Below, in pieces: positions 50,030 through 62,960 of a DNA stretch of 64,000 bases (positions are counted from its first letter, which is position 1; every line of letters starts with the position of its first letter). The stretch is from contig JABYQS010000080.1 of NCBI GenBank assembly GCA_022592435.1, positions 62,001 through 126,000 on the forward strand, read 5' to 3'. The DNA is from Cerioporus squamosus. Its lineage: Eukaryota; Basidiomycota; Agaricomycetes; Polyporales; Polyporaceae. Position numbers and translations under genes: made by a program. The notes beneath the pieces were generated by a model that saw only the letters and a list, made by a program, of their open reading frames with translations, ran no database searches and was not told the origin of the DNA.

Positions 50030-52578
50030 ATGTCCCAAGAGCCTTCATCTGACTCCGCGGTATGTGGTTGGGTCGCGTGCTCCCTCATTTTTCGCGACTG
50101 ACTCTCAGCTGGTTGACAGGACACCGACCCCTCCGCAACGGGAACACTTGTGGAGGATACGTGGAGGTTGCCTGACCATGAGGTTTGAACTCGAGTGCCA
50201 TACGGAGCAATCAATTATCTGATGGGTGTATGCTATTACAGGAACTGCGCGAGGAGCTGCTGCAACGCTATTCCGAGTCGGAGAAAACGGCAGCGTGGGC
50301 GCACTCTGCTGAGATCGTGAAAACGTACAACGACGAGCTCGTGACACGGTGGAAGGAGGAGATGGACACGCTCTAGTATATGTGAGAATGCACCTCAAGT
50401 GCAGTCAGAGCTTCTCACCGGCTCGGACTTATGACCGCTCTTGACGTGCACAGGCAGGTTTATTTTCGGCGGTCCTTACGGCGTTCAACGTGCAGTCCTA
50501 CCAATTGCTACAACCAGACCCGACAGACCCGACGCTTGCGGTCCTCCAGCGGATCTCTGCTCAGCTCAACAGTTTCTCCGTCAACGCTGCGTTCGTCAAC
50601 TCGACGCAGCATCCACTTACCGACAATGAGATCAACCCGCCGTTTCACGCTACATCCTCCGCCGTCTGGATTAACGCGCTCTGGTTCTCCAGCCTCATCT
50701 GCTCGCTCGCCTCCGCCTCCATCGCGCTCATGGTCAAGCAATGGCTGCACGAGCTGAGCATCGGGGTCTCCGGCACCTCCCGCGAGAGCGCACGCATCCG
50801 CCAATACCGCCTCAACAGCCTCAAGCGATGGCGCGTCGGCAGCATCGTCATCATCATCCCCATCCTCCTGCAGGTCGCCCTCTTCCTCTTCCTCGTCGGG
50901 CTCGTCATGCTCCTCTGGACGCTGCACGGGACCGTCGCGGCGGTCGCGACGTCCCTCGTCGGCACGCTCTTTGTGTTCGTCGCGGTCACGACGCTCCTTC
51001 CCGTCGTCCGTGTCGACTGCTGCTACCGCTCCCCGCAGGCGCTCGGGATATTCATGGCCGTCCGGGAAGTGCGGAAGGCGACGAGGGGCCTGTGGGTGCG
51101 TGTCGCCGAAGGCGCATGGGGCCTCACGAAGCCGTGGAAGCGCAGCGCAGGGCTCCTGGGAAGGCCGCCGAGCTTGCATGGAGGGTCTACGTCGGGGCCT
51201 GCATCTCTAGGAAGGATCTACCGTCCTGGCACGGCCGCGAGCAGATCGATGTGGCGAAAGAGAAGAACGCGCTCGACCGCGACCAGGCGTCCATGGCGTA
51301 TACGACGACATTCGACTCGAAGTACCTAGACACTCTACGCCCGGTCCTCGCGGATTTGCCCTGGGCGCATGCGGTGGCGTGCTATGAGGACATCTTTCAT
51401 GCTCGGACAAGGCTGTGGGGGACGTCTGCAGCTCGAACGCAGGACCGGTTCGCGCGGCATTCCTTCGATGCCCTGCATGTGCTTCTCACAGTCATGATGA
51501 CGAATGGCAAGGAACCGTGACGAGGGTACTGAACAACCTGCCGCCACCCAGCGACACGTCCGAAGAGAATGTGCTGCGCAACCTGTCAGTGCTGGCCAAG
51601 GACAACAGCCCGTGTGCCGATAAGGCGTTCCTTCGGATCATCATGCACCTGCGAGACTACGAGACACGTCAAGTCTTCGAGTCGAGAGAAGGCATTCGTG
51701 CAGGTACGTGTCTACTGTGCATACGTCTCCCACTGGTAACTGCTCACGACTCCGCCGCCGCAGTAATGATCATGTCGGAATGGAGGGCTCGGTTCCCCGG
51801 AGGGACGGACATCTCAACAACACTGCGACACTACCTCCAGAGCATCGAATCCGTCGTGCGCTGCGCCCTCCGGTCCATGTCCACCGACCTATCCGCCGAC
51901 GACCGCCAGTCGATCCGGGCGCGCGTGCAGAGCACGCTCTCCGCCTTCCGCGGCTTCCTGCGGACGTCCCTCTGGAAGGAGCCGTCTCTCTACATCTGCC
52001 TCGGGCTCAGCAACATCGTCCCGCTCCTTGTCGAGCTCGTCCGGCACGACCGGGAGCTCGTCACGGAGGAGCTTGCGGAGACGCTCGACCACGTCTGGTC
52101 CGCGATCCGCGAAGACGCGCAGGACGTGGCGGACAGGGACCGGCTGCGGCGTGTGCAGGCATACATTGACTGGACCGGCGAGGTCCTCGAGGCGCTGAAG
52201 GCAGTCATGGACGGCAGGCCCGTCGATGCAGGTACGTCCGCGTCTTTCTCTGGTTCCGTTTCGGCGCGGACAGTGCCAAGTGTGGCTCATGCCATCGAGG
52301 AGGCATGCCGCCAGCGATCTGATCGCTTTGGCTGCACGCTTCTGCGACTGCTGCCGGGGAGGGCACGTCCGCTGACTTCGCGGAACACGTTTGAGTCCTC
52401 CGCTGTCCGGGAAGAAGGCAGCTGCGCTTCTGCTCATTCGAACAGGCAAGGAGTTGAGGATGTTGGCCGCGCGCACTCACTCGAGAGGCCGGGACCCCTG
52501 TCGTGTGGAGGAGGCTATAGCACATATCGATTGGAATGCTTGTATGACCTTCTCGAGCGGGGAGGGCTTGTCCGCTGA
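50030..52578 (+). CDS. DUF6535 membrane protein, frame-broken
   Basis: Exons 50030-50059, 50120-50182, 50242-50381 and 50454 onward read MSQEPSSDSA, DTWRLPDHE, an amphipathic WKEEMDTL segment, then YAGLFSAVLTAFNVQSYQLL. This is the start of the DUF6535 domain common in Agaricomycetes. Membrane helices follow (AVWINALWFSSLICSLASASIALM, LLQVALFLFLVGLVMLLWTL, VGTLFVFVAVTTLLPVV). Downstream segments (MAYTTTFDSKYLDTL, SEENVLRNLSVLAKDNSPCADKAFL, ETLDHVWSAIRED) continue the family. The frame breaks at 50374 (TAG where one T is missing), near 51150 and near 51510. The 3' end is uncertain: an intron probably starts at about 52229 and the last open frame stops at 52578. Function unknown. Confidence 0.7.
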
Positions 52579-53440
52579 CTGCACGGAACACGTCTGAGAG
52601 TGCTCTGCAGGCCGGGAAGAAGGCTGTTGTCAGATTCAGCTCTCTGGATCTTCCTGCAGGCTTCCAGCCAACAGACTCTTCAGCAGAGTCCTAAGCGTAC
52701 AGGACAGGCTATATAACAGTCCTATGTATGCTTACAATTCGATTCCTGCGGCCTCGGATGGCTTGGGATCTGCTTTGCATGGACGTCACTCATGTACCCG
52801 CTCCTCCAGATCAGAAGTCGCGTATGAAGCGCCCGCGAGCGCAATTCGACACGGTCAAGACGCCTCCGTCGCCGCGGTTCGCTTCCTGGACGAGAAGGCG
52901 GCCGCGTTTGCTATCGTTATAGCCAAACTTTGTCCTGACAAGGACATCGATACGCGTATGGCGTCAAGTATACCCCTGAAGGAACCCCGAGTTCGCTGGA
53001 TGGCGAATACGAGGAGGACATCGAAAGTCTGCAGACTGACATGCGCTGCGACCCGCCTGATATGTCGGATGCGGGAGTAGGATGTAAGGTAACTGTGCGG
53101 TGTGGCAATCATGGAGTGCTAGATGGGGACGGGGAAGAGCCTCCACGGGCCTCCAGCGCACTCTCTTGGCACTCTCGAAGTCACCGAGAGCGCGCCACAG
53201 CGTCCATGGCCCATGCCCGAGCCATGCGCTACTGCGCTAGCATCGGATCGTATGGGCTGAGCGGTTGGTCTCCGGCCATCCGGCCGGTGTGCGTCGGAGG
53301 CTGTTGTATGAATGCGCACTGAATGGCAGCCTTGTGGGAAGTGTCCGGTAGAACTCGACCGAAATCGCACTGCCGTGTGCGCAGATGTGTTCTCGACGAG
53401 AAAGAGAAGGCGAGACGCGCGGCATGGGCGTGCATCTGGG
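51330..53440. repeat. direct repeat, copy 1 (DUF6535 3' part and flank)
   Basis: Matches 61910-64000 in the same orientation with a nearly constant offset of about 10,560 bases. Several hundred bases around 52850-53100 are identical to 63410-63660. Confidence 0.88.
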
Positions 53441-54120
53441 CTGCCGATGCGCTCATACGTGATGCACACCGTCGACGTCGCTGGAACATACAGACAATCA
53501 GGGGCGGCGGGGACATCAGGCATTGCTGGAGACTGTGGACTGGACATTTGTGAGCGAGCGCGATGTGTTGGTAGGCGCGGTCGTTGTCGAGGACAACGAG
53601 GACGAGTACTGCTGGAGGCGTGCAGCAGAGCACGATGACTGGGGCGGGCGACAAACACATCAAATACGGAATTGGCACGACGAGTGACACGCGAAACGCC
53701 GAGCAACTGAGCTCATCCGCCTCCACATCGCTTGTCGCCGCCTCCTCCGTTCTCGCCGCTGGCCAAGCACGGACGGCGATCGACCGGGGACAGGGAAGGT
53801 GCAAACACACGATCGCGACGCGCGTTGCGCCCTTTCCAAGAGCTAGGCGCCCCGATCGCGCCCCGCGACGACGCGTCTTGCTCCCACATATCCTCTCTTT
53901 CGACCGCTCTCTGAGTCTCTCTCTCTCTCTCTTCGCGGTCGCCCCGCTGCTCCTCTGCGCCCTCTCGACCTCTTCGCTCTTCGCTTGCTCGGCGCGCAGC
54001 CGCCCCAGAGCTCTTCTCTGAGGCCTCCCCGCTCAAGCTTCAAGACCAAGTGCGCCTGGCCACCTCCTCCCGTCCCCTCCTCCAGTCGCTTCTGGCCGCA
54101 TCGCGTACGCTGTCGTGCCC
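52579..54120. other. no recognised gene; candidate conserved exon
   Basis: Mostly inside the direct repeat. One stretch (about 52943-53092), identical in the second copy, reads YAYGVKYTPEGTPSSLDG and EYEEDIESLQTDMRCD between an AG and a GTAACT. It could be an exon of an unrecognised gene. A CT microsatellite lies at 53916-53932. Confidence 0.4.
53916..53932 (+). repeat. CT dinucleotide run
   Basis: Short (TC)n tract within a pyrimidine-rich stretch of the kind often found just upstream of fungal transcription starts. Confidence 0.8.
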
Positions 54121-54774
54121 ATGCCGATGTCGACAGCCTCTCGAAGATCTGTCGACAACGTCTGCCAACGCGCTCTCTCCTTCAGCAAAACCGCGCTGCC
54201 CGGTACACGCTCGACACACAACTCACACGACTCATGCGACTCACCCGCATATCGGCCCCTCCGCGACCCTCAAATCATGTTAGACGCGTCTTGAGGACGT
54301 TGCGCGCATCCCGTCGGACGTCGTTACGTTATTTCAGAATTCCGGAGTTTGTGGAGGTCTCTGCGTGGACGCAGCCTTTCCTGGTGAGTCTTCGCATCTT
54401 CCACCCATACTACCTCGTGCTGACGTCCGCCACGCCTCCTGTGGTGTACATTTGTTAGCCAGCATATTCCTCTGTCGTTCCCGAGAATCCGTGCAAGTGG
54501 CTCCCATGAGAGACTTGTCCCGCAAAGTGCCCGCCAAGCTCCCCGACCTCCACACCCCTGTTTCGCATCACGGGTGCGTCGCAGCGTATGCGTACGACGT
54601 CTGCTATGTCCGCCTGACCTGTGTCTCTCGTACACAGCTTGTTTCGAGGCAATCCATCTCGCCGGTCGCCCTCAAGAGCGATATCTCCGTCGTAACCAGC
54701 AAAAAACCCTTGATTGCTCGCCCGCCTCTCCTCGTATGCCCGCGCAACAGGGCTCATTTGATGCAGGGAGCTGA
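54121..54774 (+). CDS. hypothetical multi-exon gene (tentative)
   Basis: Downstream of the pyrimidine tract an ATG at 54121 opens MPMSTASRRSVDNVCQRAL for 57 codons, to TGA 54292-54294. One base later in frame the sequence stays open as VARIPSDVVTLFQNSGVCGG to a GTGAGT donor. In-frame continuation is possible from an acceptor near 54456 (RESVQVAPMRDLSRKVP) to a donor near 54568. The last exon (FEAIHLAGRPQERYLRRNQ) would end at TGA 54774. No family is recognised, and one frame shift is needed. The coding-like composition and paired splice sites are the only support. Confidence 0.25.
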
Positions 54775-57700
54775 TGGGAACCGGCCTATGTGTCTCGCCC
54801 GCAGACGTTGCGATCTCGCTCCGCTGTCACGCGTTCGCTTCGAGTCAGGCGCGAAAGGTCTCGCTCAAACACGCGGCTCGCAATGGCGCCCTGCGTTGAC
54901 GCAGGCACGCTGCTCGACATCGACGAACACGCACACGTCTTCCCCCGCAGTCTTACGCCGATACGACGAGGTCTAATATCGACTCAAAACCGTCGGTTTT
55001 TTTGGTGCCACGCCGGCCGACCACCGTCGCGCACTCGGCGCGCGACGCCAGCGCTCGGCCGCTCGGGCTCCGAATGGACGAGTCACTGGACGACAGCGGG
55101 ACTCCGTCCTCGCATCATGAGGCTTGTGAAGCCCCGCAGCCGTCGCAAGCCATGGCCGCGCGACAGCACCCTCTCGGCTGCCGCCTCAGGCTCAAACTCG
55201 CCTGACACGCTCTCTGCACCATCCCGGATTGAAAGCATGCCGTCCGGGGCTGCTTCGCGCAGGTCGCAGATCGCGGGTCCATACTCAGCGTCTTGCCTGC
55301 CTGTCGTCACGACGCAGCGTGAGCTGGTCTCGGTCGCGCGATTGATTTCTCTAAACACGGAGACGAACTCGCTCGCAGGGAGATACAGCAACTCCCAAGT
55401 CCGAACCTCGGCCTCACGGAGCTCGCACAGTCGGTCACGAGGCGCAATCCCGTCCGCGCCGGCGGCCATTACGTCCCCGGACACTCAAGACGGCCCCGCG
55501 TGCTCATGTACGTTGCTCTGACGTGCTGCGAGCTTGCGGACACAGCAGATTGGCGCAGTGGGGTACAGTGGCACGGTGGGGCCTCGCCGAGTGATGGCAT
55601 CCACCAGGAAGGCGGAGGGCTCTCGACAACTTGACACGACATGGACGACATGGGCTCCCGTCGCCCCGACAATCCAATACGACGTGGACGGCGCCGGCTC
55701 TCGACCGGGAACACGGCCGTGCGCACACAGACGGAGCCGACTCGCTGCGGCACGCCTGCTGAGACGTACGCACTCGCAAGCGACATCAGGCCCGCGGTCC
55801 TTGCGCACTTGCAGAGGACCGCGGGCTCAATGTCATGAACTGATGAAGTACAGGTATAGACGCAAGATCCGCCGTCTATCGCCCGGTGTGCCGGGACAAA
55901 CTGTGTGCTGCGGATGCACTGGAGGACGACGTGCGGGAGGCCAGGCATGGATAAGAAAACAGACGACGCCGACGCTTACCTGGTCGTGGCCTCCCACATT
56001 CGTGTATGTCACTCTTGTGTGAGTAGCGCAGCGCAATATATCTCGTTCAGGATACCTGCAGGAGGACACGTCGATGTCTGGACTTCGGGTGAGCGGGAGC
56101 CAAGCAACCGTACCTACACAGGTGACCATCCCGCCACTCTTCCAGCAAGCGGTCGTGCAGGCAAGTCGCTTGTGGTGGCGAGCAGGAAGAGATCTGCAAC
56201 AAGACCATTGGTCGGTAAGTAAGCACATGTCTCGGCGAGTACGTTCATGACTATACTCACAACGTCGTGCGTAGATCGACATAGAACAGAGCTCTGTCGG
56301 GGTCCCGTTGAAGTGCAGTCTAGCTGGACAGGTGGAGCTTATCGACCGGTGAGTTGCGTCGTCGTTGATGACCGTCCAAGTGGGTCCTGAGAACCTACAG
56401 ATTATCCAGACACGGGTCAAAAGCGGCCTGGGAGACTCGGATACCTGGCAAGCCCGGCCTTGCGTTCGCTGGTACGGATGCGCTGGCTCGGCCAAAGGCA
56501 AGTGTCTGCATACACAGAAGCGCGAACACGTTAGCTAGCATCGCAACACGACTTGGAACACCTACGTACTCTTCGACACCCGCGGCACAGTGTACGCAGC
56601 TTCCGGTCGGCCATGAACGACGGCGGCGGCATCTTGATCACTCCCCCGGAGCTCGCAGCGACGTTCTGGCCGGCAACTTCGGATAGCAACCGGGCGATCT
56701 TGACACGAGACTGTGAGGTCTCGGACTACTGACGGTGAGTACTATGCCATCGAGAGGAATGCGCATCGTACTTACTCACGTCACTGTTCCTAGATCCGCG
56801 TCCGAGCTCTGCATAGGCTCGATCAGCGGAGTGGCTTGCGAAGAGGTACAACTTGGAAGGACCGGGGGTGCGCCGTGAAACTGGTGCATAGCGAGATCGC
56901 AACATGCGCTGCCGGTGAGTAATGTCTCCGCTGTACTTCCGCGACATGTTCGACGTACCTGCACAGGCCTCTCGTGCTCGAAGGCATTGAAGAGCATGCA
57001 TCATCTACACCCGGAGGCCTGGAACCAGAGCAGGTCACCGGTAGACGTTACCGGCATGGTACTGGGCTGAGAGGAGAGAGACGGGCAGCAGTCCCTCCAC
57101 GGCATCGCTCGTACAGCTCGACTGGCGGTCGGAAGTGCGTTCCTGTGCGATGTAAGAAAGTGTGAGCTCAGTCTTTGCTCAGTGTGACGACACTGACATT
57201 GCTTGCACAGTTCAAACTGGCCTCGGATGCTTGCGTTAGCTCTCAAAGCCGAGCGGCGCGTTCAAGGGAGATAACCAGGTACGCACCATTGCTAGACAGC
57301 TGTTCGTGTCTGATGTCGAGCCCAGGTGGACTCTGGCGATACTCTAGATCAGCTGGAAGCCGTACCCGGTGAGACGATCGAGTGCGTGTATGAGACCTTG
57401 CAGGCAGAGCATGCGCGGCCGCGGAGTCGGACGGATCGGTGAGGAGGGGTTCAGACGCAGCGTACCGGCGACAGCGAATCCCGGTTACGCGTCTCGAAGC
57501 CGTCTTCAGCTGCGATCTGGAACTGGGACAGACGGACCATTGCATCAAACCGCCGCGCTGCCTGCTCGAACCGCTCGGCTCCCGGATTCGCGCGTGAGTA
57601 GCAAAGGAGCTGTTGCTGGGAGTGCAAAACGAGCTTGCACGGGGTCAGTGGAACAGCATCTGTAGTCTAGCAAACATGCTTACCGAGCAACGGGTATGAA

Positions 57701-60700
57701 GAGAGATATGTCCGGGGAATAGACGAAGCAAGACCACCACCCGGCCGCGCAGACATGCTCGAGCATCAAGTTCTTGAGCGTCCGCTAAGCGAGATAGCGA
57801 TCTATGTTAGCGGTGAGCTTCAACTCCTCGGGCATGTCCGTACAGAACACTGATGTACTCACAGCATACGGGCCAGCACGACTGTGTCTGCATCGGAGGC
57901 AACGCGTAGTGCCTGCGGGATATGGTATTTTGGCAGCTACCGGTTACCGTAAGCAGCGGAGTAGCGGTGGGGACGACAGCATTTGCGAGCCGTGGTGTAA
58001 GTGGGTGGCCGTGACAAAAGGGAGTGCGTACATACCGAGACCGGTCTAGTAGCATGAGGCCGGCGGTAGATGCAGTGTCTTACTGCACATGCACACTGGG
58101 CAGGTTGGGGTTAGCTGTCAAGATAGCCTGTAAGTTCGCCAGCGACAAGCAACACTGAATTACCAGCGATAGAGGCAAGACAACATTCAGCCTCCAGAAG
58201 TGTGAAAGGTACGATGCAAGGAAGCGATATAGTGAGCATGAGGTATGGCGAAAACATGCGACATACCAAGGCTGGGACAAGTTGTGTTGAACCACTGGAA
58301 GCGCACATGGGTGCCATAAAGAGAAGCAAAGTGTTGGAGGCAGTGGGCATGACAGAGGGAGGAGAAAAGCAGCCACCGCCAAAGTAAGGATCCGGAGAGC
58401 GGGAGAGTGAGCAGAGAGGTAGGGAGAGGGAGCGGTCACCGATGGGTGGTGAGTATGTCGTGAACAGGCCGGGTACTTATACATTGGAGGAGGCGGTCCG
58501 TGCGCAAGTACGGCAAAGATTCCGAGTTCCTGGGGACAGGTCACAAGGAGCTACTAAGCCGGAGGTCAGGTCAGTACGTCACTGAAGGTCGAGACTTGTC
58601 CGAGTACGCACCAACCAGCAGGCGACACGGATGCGCCAGGGAAGGGCTTGGGTACACCGGAGAGGCTGAAACAGCAATTCAGAACTTCTGGCCCTTCGCT
58701 GAAGCCGCGTAACAAGCAGGGCAGTACTCGCGTAGGTAATCGAGCGCTCTCATATGATGGGGTCAATATTCCTGTCCGCTGCCGTCGTAAATCCGTTGCC
58801 CGGGGGTAGGAGGACAGGGTCTTCCTAGAGCCAGGTGTTTGAGGGTGTTCCGTTCGTTCTCGGGAATTTCTGGCCATCGGACCTCCTTCATGTGCATAAA
58901 CATTCATCAGCTAGGTAAGTGTCGTGGTTGGCAAGACTGTTGACTTATTGAACATCATGCGGGACGCACCTTGAGCTTGAGGATTGAAATGCAGGAAGAA
59001 CATCGGCTCGGGCATTGCGCAAAACCGAGTAGATAGTTGTGCATTCAAGTCTTACCCTCGATAGTTCTCTTGCAGCACCAAGTCAGAGAAATGCTCTGTT
59101 TATGAGCCCAGAATATGCCGCTGAATATTCATGTGGACAGATGACCAGGACGCGCAGAAAGAAGCGGGAAGTTCTCGAAGCGCCCGCAGGTAGTACCTCC
59201 TCCGCCCGACTCGGACTGATTCTTCCTTGCATCGTACCTTCCATTTCCACTCTTAGATCTCCAAGTCAGTACTCACAGCACTCAGAACTTCAGAGGAGGA
59301 CATAACAAGCGGAAGGGACTTGGATCCGAGGATGTGGTGATTATACTACACTACTGAGTGAGCCCCGGCAGGCCGTCTACTATCCGCTCAGTAGTTCTAC
59401 TCGCTCTTACTACTACTGACTCAGATCTGTCCATACTATGCCAGTCGCCTGGCCACCAGCTCTGTCTGTTACCTACTGCTTTCTGCCGGATTGGCACTCC
59501 AACTGACTCCAAGTCATAGTAATTAGTTGATGTTGAGTCAGTGTTAGGCGAGGGTGCGCTCAAGTTTGCCGCGCAAGTCCGGGTCCAGACCTCAGTGGTT
59601 CATGTCAGACGTAAATGTGGAAATTAGAACCGCTTAGCCACTGCAGGTGGCCGCTATCTCCCGAGATCCCCCCTTGTTGCCACGTTGACTCTGACCGCCG
59701 CTGTCCAGCTCACCGAGCATGCCATCAGGCCACTCCTCCCTCCGCATCCATGGGTGAATTGTCTATTCTCTCCTGGACACACGCTACCATACATCGACTC
59801 GATTCTCCACGGTCGTTGCAAACTGGGTCCCTCCTCCAACTCCAATCACCCAATTCCGCCGCTCGCAGTTGGTGCATCTGGGCAGCAGGTCTCGACATAC
59901 AATGCGAATACTCCACACCCAGCTCATATCCCATCCTTCAACATTGAAAGCCTTCGTCGGAATAGTCATGGTCTAGACAGACAATGTGAGTCTCCGTTGA
60001 CACAGAAGCCGGTAAGCCAATATCATGGCATACCTCCAGACCGGGCTGCTTGCTGATCTCTTACATTGCATCCCACAGTTCTTCGCTCTGACTCCTGAGA
60101 CACTATTTGCCCCTCGGAACACAGCTCTTTGCCGACCGGTCATCTCCGCAGTACCCAGGAAGAGTCTTACAGTAAGTCAAGTTGAATTCACCCGTGTCTT
60201 CGGACAGTATGTTAACGTGCCATATGCAGATCACCGGATGCTGGCAAAGACTACTTACTGCCTTCCGGACATGGTCTGGATGCACGTGAGTATGGTGTGC
60301 AACTGTACGGTAAGCTCTCGTGTTCAGCCGAAGTCCTTCCAGCATATTGATCTCGAATGATCTCACCTACCCCAGGAGCGACGCGTCCAGCGGCCGATTG
60401 CTCGTATAGTGCGGGTGAGCCGACAAGGCCGCTCGGTTCACTCAACTGCCAGACTCATCACTCAAGCCAACCTATGAGGATCAAGGCCGTTCTCCAGTCA
60501 ATTCACACAGAGATCTCAAGTGAACAACCGTGTCGGATGCGACGTCTGAGTATCTGTCTGCCCATAGTCGAGGTGACCCGGGAGAAGCAAGGCTTACCTG
60601 TGCGCACTTGCATGCTCGGAGGCTCCGCAAGGTGAGCCGGTTTTGCTGTGTCAGAGCTCAATTCCGGACTACTGAGCCGGCATCTATGGACGACAGTCGC

Positions 60701-61740
60701 AGCCTCGCGGCAGCTTCGACTGTCAAGTCTTGACTCACCTCCAGCTGCTTCGTAGCCCGGGACGTGGTTCCAGCCTGTGTGCGCCTGGTTACAGCAGCAT
60801 CTACTCGTCAGCAAGCACAAGACAACACTGATGAAAGTGCGAGTCCTGTCGTGGTCAGCTCACAATGTTCGTCTTCGTCGCACTTGCCGTGTGTGTTTAC
60901 TGACCTTCCGCAAGCAGTCCGATGATGTCACGCGTCGCGAGAGGTTCAGACGCGGCACATTGCAAGTTGGTCGGGGTAAGGGAAACTGCGCAGGAGGGTG
61001 GGCTGGAGATGGGTGTGAGAAGAGGAGGGAGAAGGAACAATGGGCGAAGGGTGACTATGCAAAGGTGTGCCGGACGTGCTTACCTTGCATCGCTTCTGCA
61101 AGTTCTCTCATCTGCTGTGGTACGTACCCTGTGCGCTGTTTCGTCTGCACATGGACAGACTTATTCTCTTGTCATAGCTTCGCAGAGACGGGTACAAGCA
61201 CGAACACATGCACCGCAGTCCGCATATATGGAGCATGTAGGAGGGCAGGGCGACGACTTGAGTCACTTGACGCAGGCTGGAGTCTTTGCCATTGGCCAGG
61301 TGCAGGTGCCTGTGCCACCATGGCACAAGAGTATGCGCGGAGACGGAGGAGCAAGGGGGGGAGCCAGAGAGGAAACCGGGTGAGGAGGACATGGTGGGTG
61401 GTACATGGCAGAGTCGCATCACGGGCGCAGGATGCGAAGTACGTGGATTAGGCGCCCGCCTCTTGACCGCGAATTTGGACGTTCTGCGGGCTCGTTCTGT
61501 GCACTTCTTGCTGGAAGTCTCTGCTGCAAGCATGTGTATATCTCTATGTATTTTGGAGGCCTAAATAGAACTTCTCCCCGACTTCCTGGCGTGCTCTCGA
61601 AGTCCGACCCTCTCTCGCACTTGAGCCTGCTGAGCGTACCATTTTGTGTGCACATCCTGGTGTCTCTATATACCCCCTACTGTGCTCTAAGACAAGTGAT
61701 CGATCTGGGAGATTTCAGGTGGGATCTCGCGATACGGGCC
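54775..61740. other. 7-kb block of exon-like fragments, no recognised gene
   Basis: Several short plus-strand segments bounded by GT and AG look coding. They include 56113-56213 (PPLFQQAVVQASRLWWRAG), 56275-56349 (IDIEQSSVGVPLKCSLAG), about 56400-56500 (AWETRIPGKPGLAFAGTDAL), 56540-56732 (YVLFDTRGTVYAASGRP, then LITPPELAATFWPATSD) and 57480-57597 (LEAVFSCDLELGQTDHCIK). They need frame changes to join. A minus-strand TATA-like TGTATAAGTA near 58480 precedes a 79-codon frame (58111-58350). No domain or transposon feature was recognised. Confidence 0.35.
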
Positions 61741-61749
61741 CAGCCGGCG

Positions 61750-62960
61750 CACCACGAGGCTACCCACCGCCGCGCGGTAAACAGATATATTCCTGTGCTA
61801 CCACCATCATCTGCTCGCCCGCCTCTGCCTCCATCTCGCTCTTCAGCATCCCCGTCGGGCTTGCCATGCTACTCTGGATGCTGCGCAGACGACACACTCG
61901 ACCGCAAGCAGACCACGACTCTGCGCCCGGTCCTCGCGGATTTGCCTGGGGGCGCATGTCAAGGCTGTGGGGGACGTCGGCCGCTCGAACGCAGGACCGG
62001 TTCGCGCGGCATTCCTTCGATGCCCTGCATGTGCTCTCACAGTCAGCCGCGACGAGCGTGATGAGGAAGGCAAGGAACGGTGACGAGGGTACTGAACAAC
62101 CTGCCGCCACCAGCGACACGTCCGAAGAGAATGTGCTGCGCAACCTGTCAGTGCTGGCCAAGGACAACAGCCCGTGTGCCGATAAGGCGTTCCTCCGGAT
62201 CATCATGCACCTGCGAGACTACGAGACACGTCAAGTCTTCGAGTCGAGAGAAGGCATTCGTGCAGGTACGTGTCTACTGTGCATACGTCTCCAGGAAACT
62301 GCTCACGACTCCGCCGCCCGCAGTGGATGATCATGTCGGAATGGAGGGCTCGGTTCCCCGGAGGGACGGACATCTCAACAACACTGCGACACTACCCTCC
62401 AGAGCATCGAATCCGTCGTGCGCTGCGCCCTCCGGTCCATGTCCACCGACCTATCCGCCGACGACCGCCAGTCGATCCGGGCGCGCGTGCAGAGCACGCT
62501 CTCGCCTTCCGCGGCTTCCTGCGGACGTCCCTCTGGAAGGAGCCGTCTCTCTACATCTGCCTCGGGCTCAGCAACATCGTCCCGCTCCTCGTCGAGCTCG
62601 TCCGGCACGACGGGAGCTCGTCACGAGGAGCTCGCGGAGACGCTCGACCACGTCTGGTCCGCGATCCGCGAGACGCGCAGGACGTCGCGGACAGGGACCG
62701 GCTGCGGCGAGTGCAGGCATACATTGACTGACCGGCGAGGTCCTCGAGGCGCTGAAGGCAAGTCATGGACGGCAGGCCCGTCGATGCAGGTACGTCCGCG
62801 TCTTTCTCTGGTTCCGTTTCGGCGCGGACAGTGCCAAGTGTGGCTCATGCCATCGAGGAGGCGTGCCGCCAGCGATCTGATCGCTTTGGCTGCACGCTTC
62901 TGCGACTGCTGCCGGGGAGGGCACGTCCGCTGACCTCGCGGAACATGTTTGAGTCCTCCG
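61750..62960 (+). pseudogene. shortened second copy of the DUF6535 gene
   Basis: The 5' part is collapsed: fragments resembling two membrane segments (ICSPASASISLFS, VGLAMLLWML) lie side by side with the intervening ~150 residues missing. From about 61910 it follows the copy at 51330 onward almost base for base. Between 62330 and 62765 there are at least eight one-base gains or losses relative to copy 1 (for example CTACCCTCCAG, CACGACGGGAG, TTGACTGACCGG), so no frame can be held. The domain blocks ENVLRNLSVLAKDNSPCADK and DHVWSAIRE are still recognisable in pieces. Confidence 0.8.

Noticed and set aside
58111..58544. Possible small secreted or hydrophobin-like protein on the minus strand
   Set aside because: A TATA-like box and one Cys-Cys pair are present, but the eight-Cys hydrophobin spacing is absent and the frames do not join convincingly.
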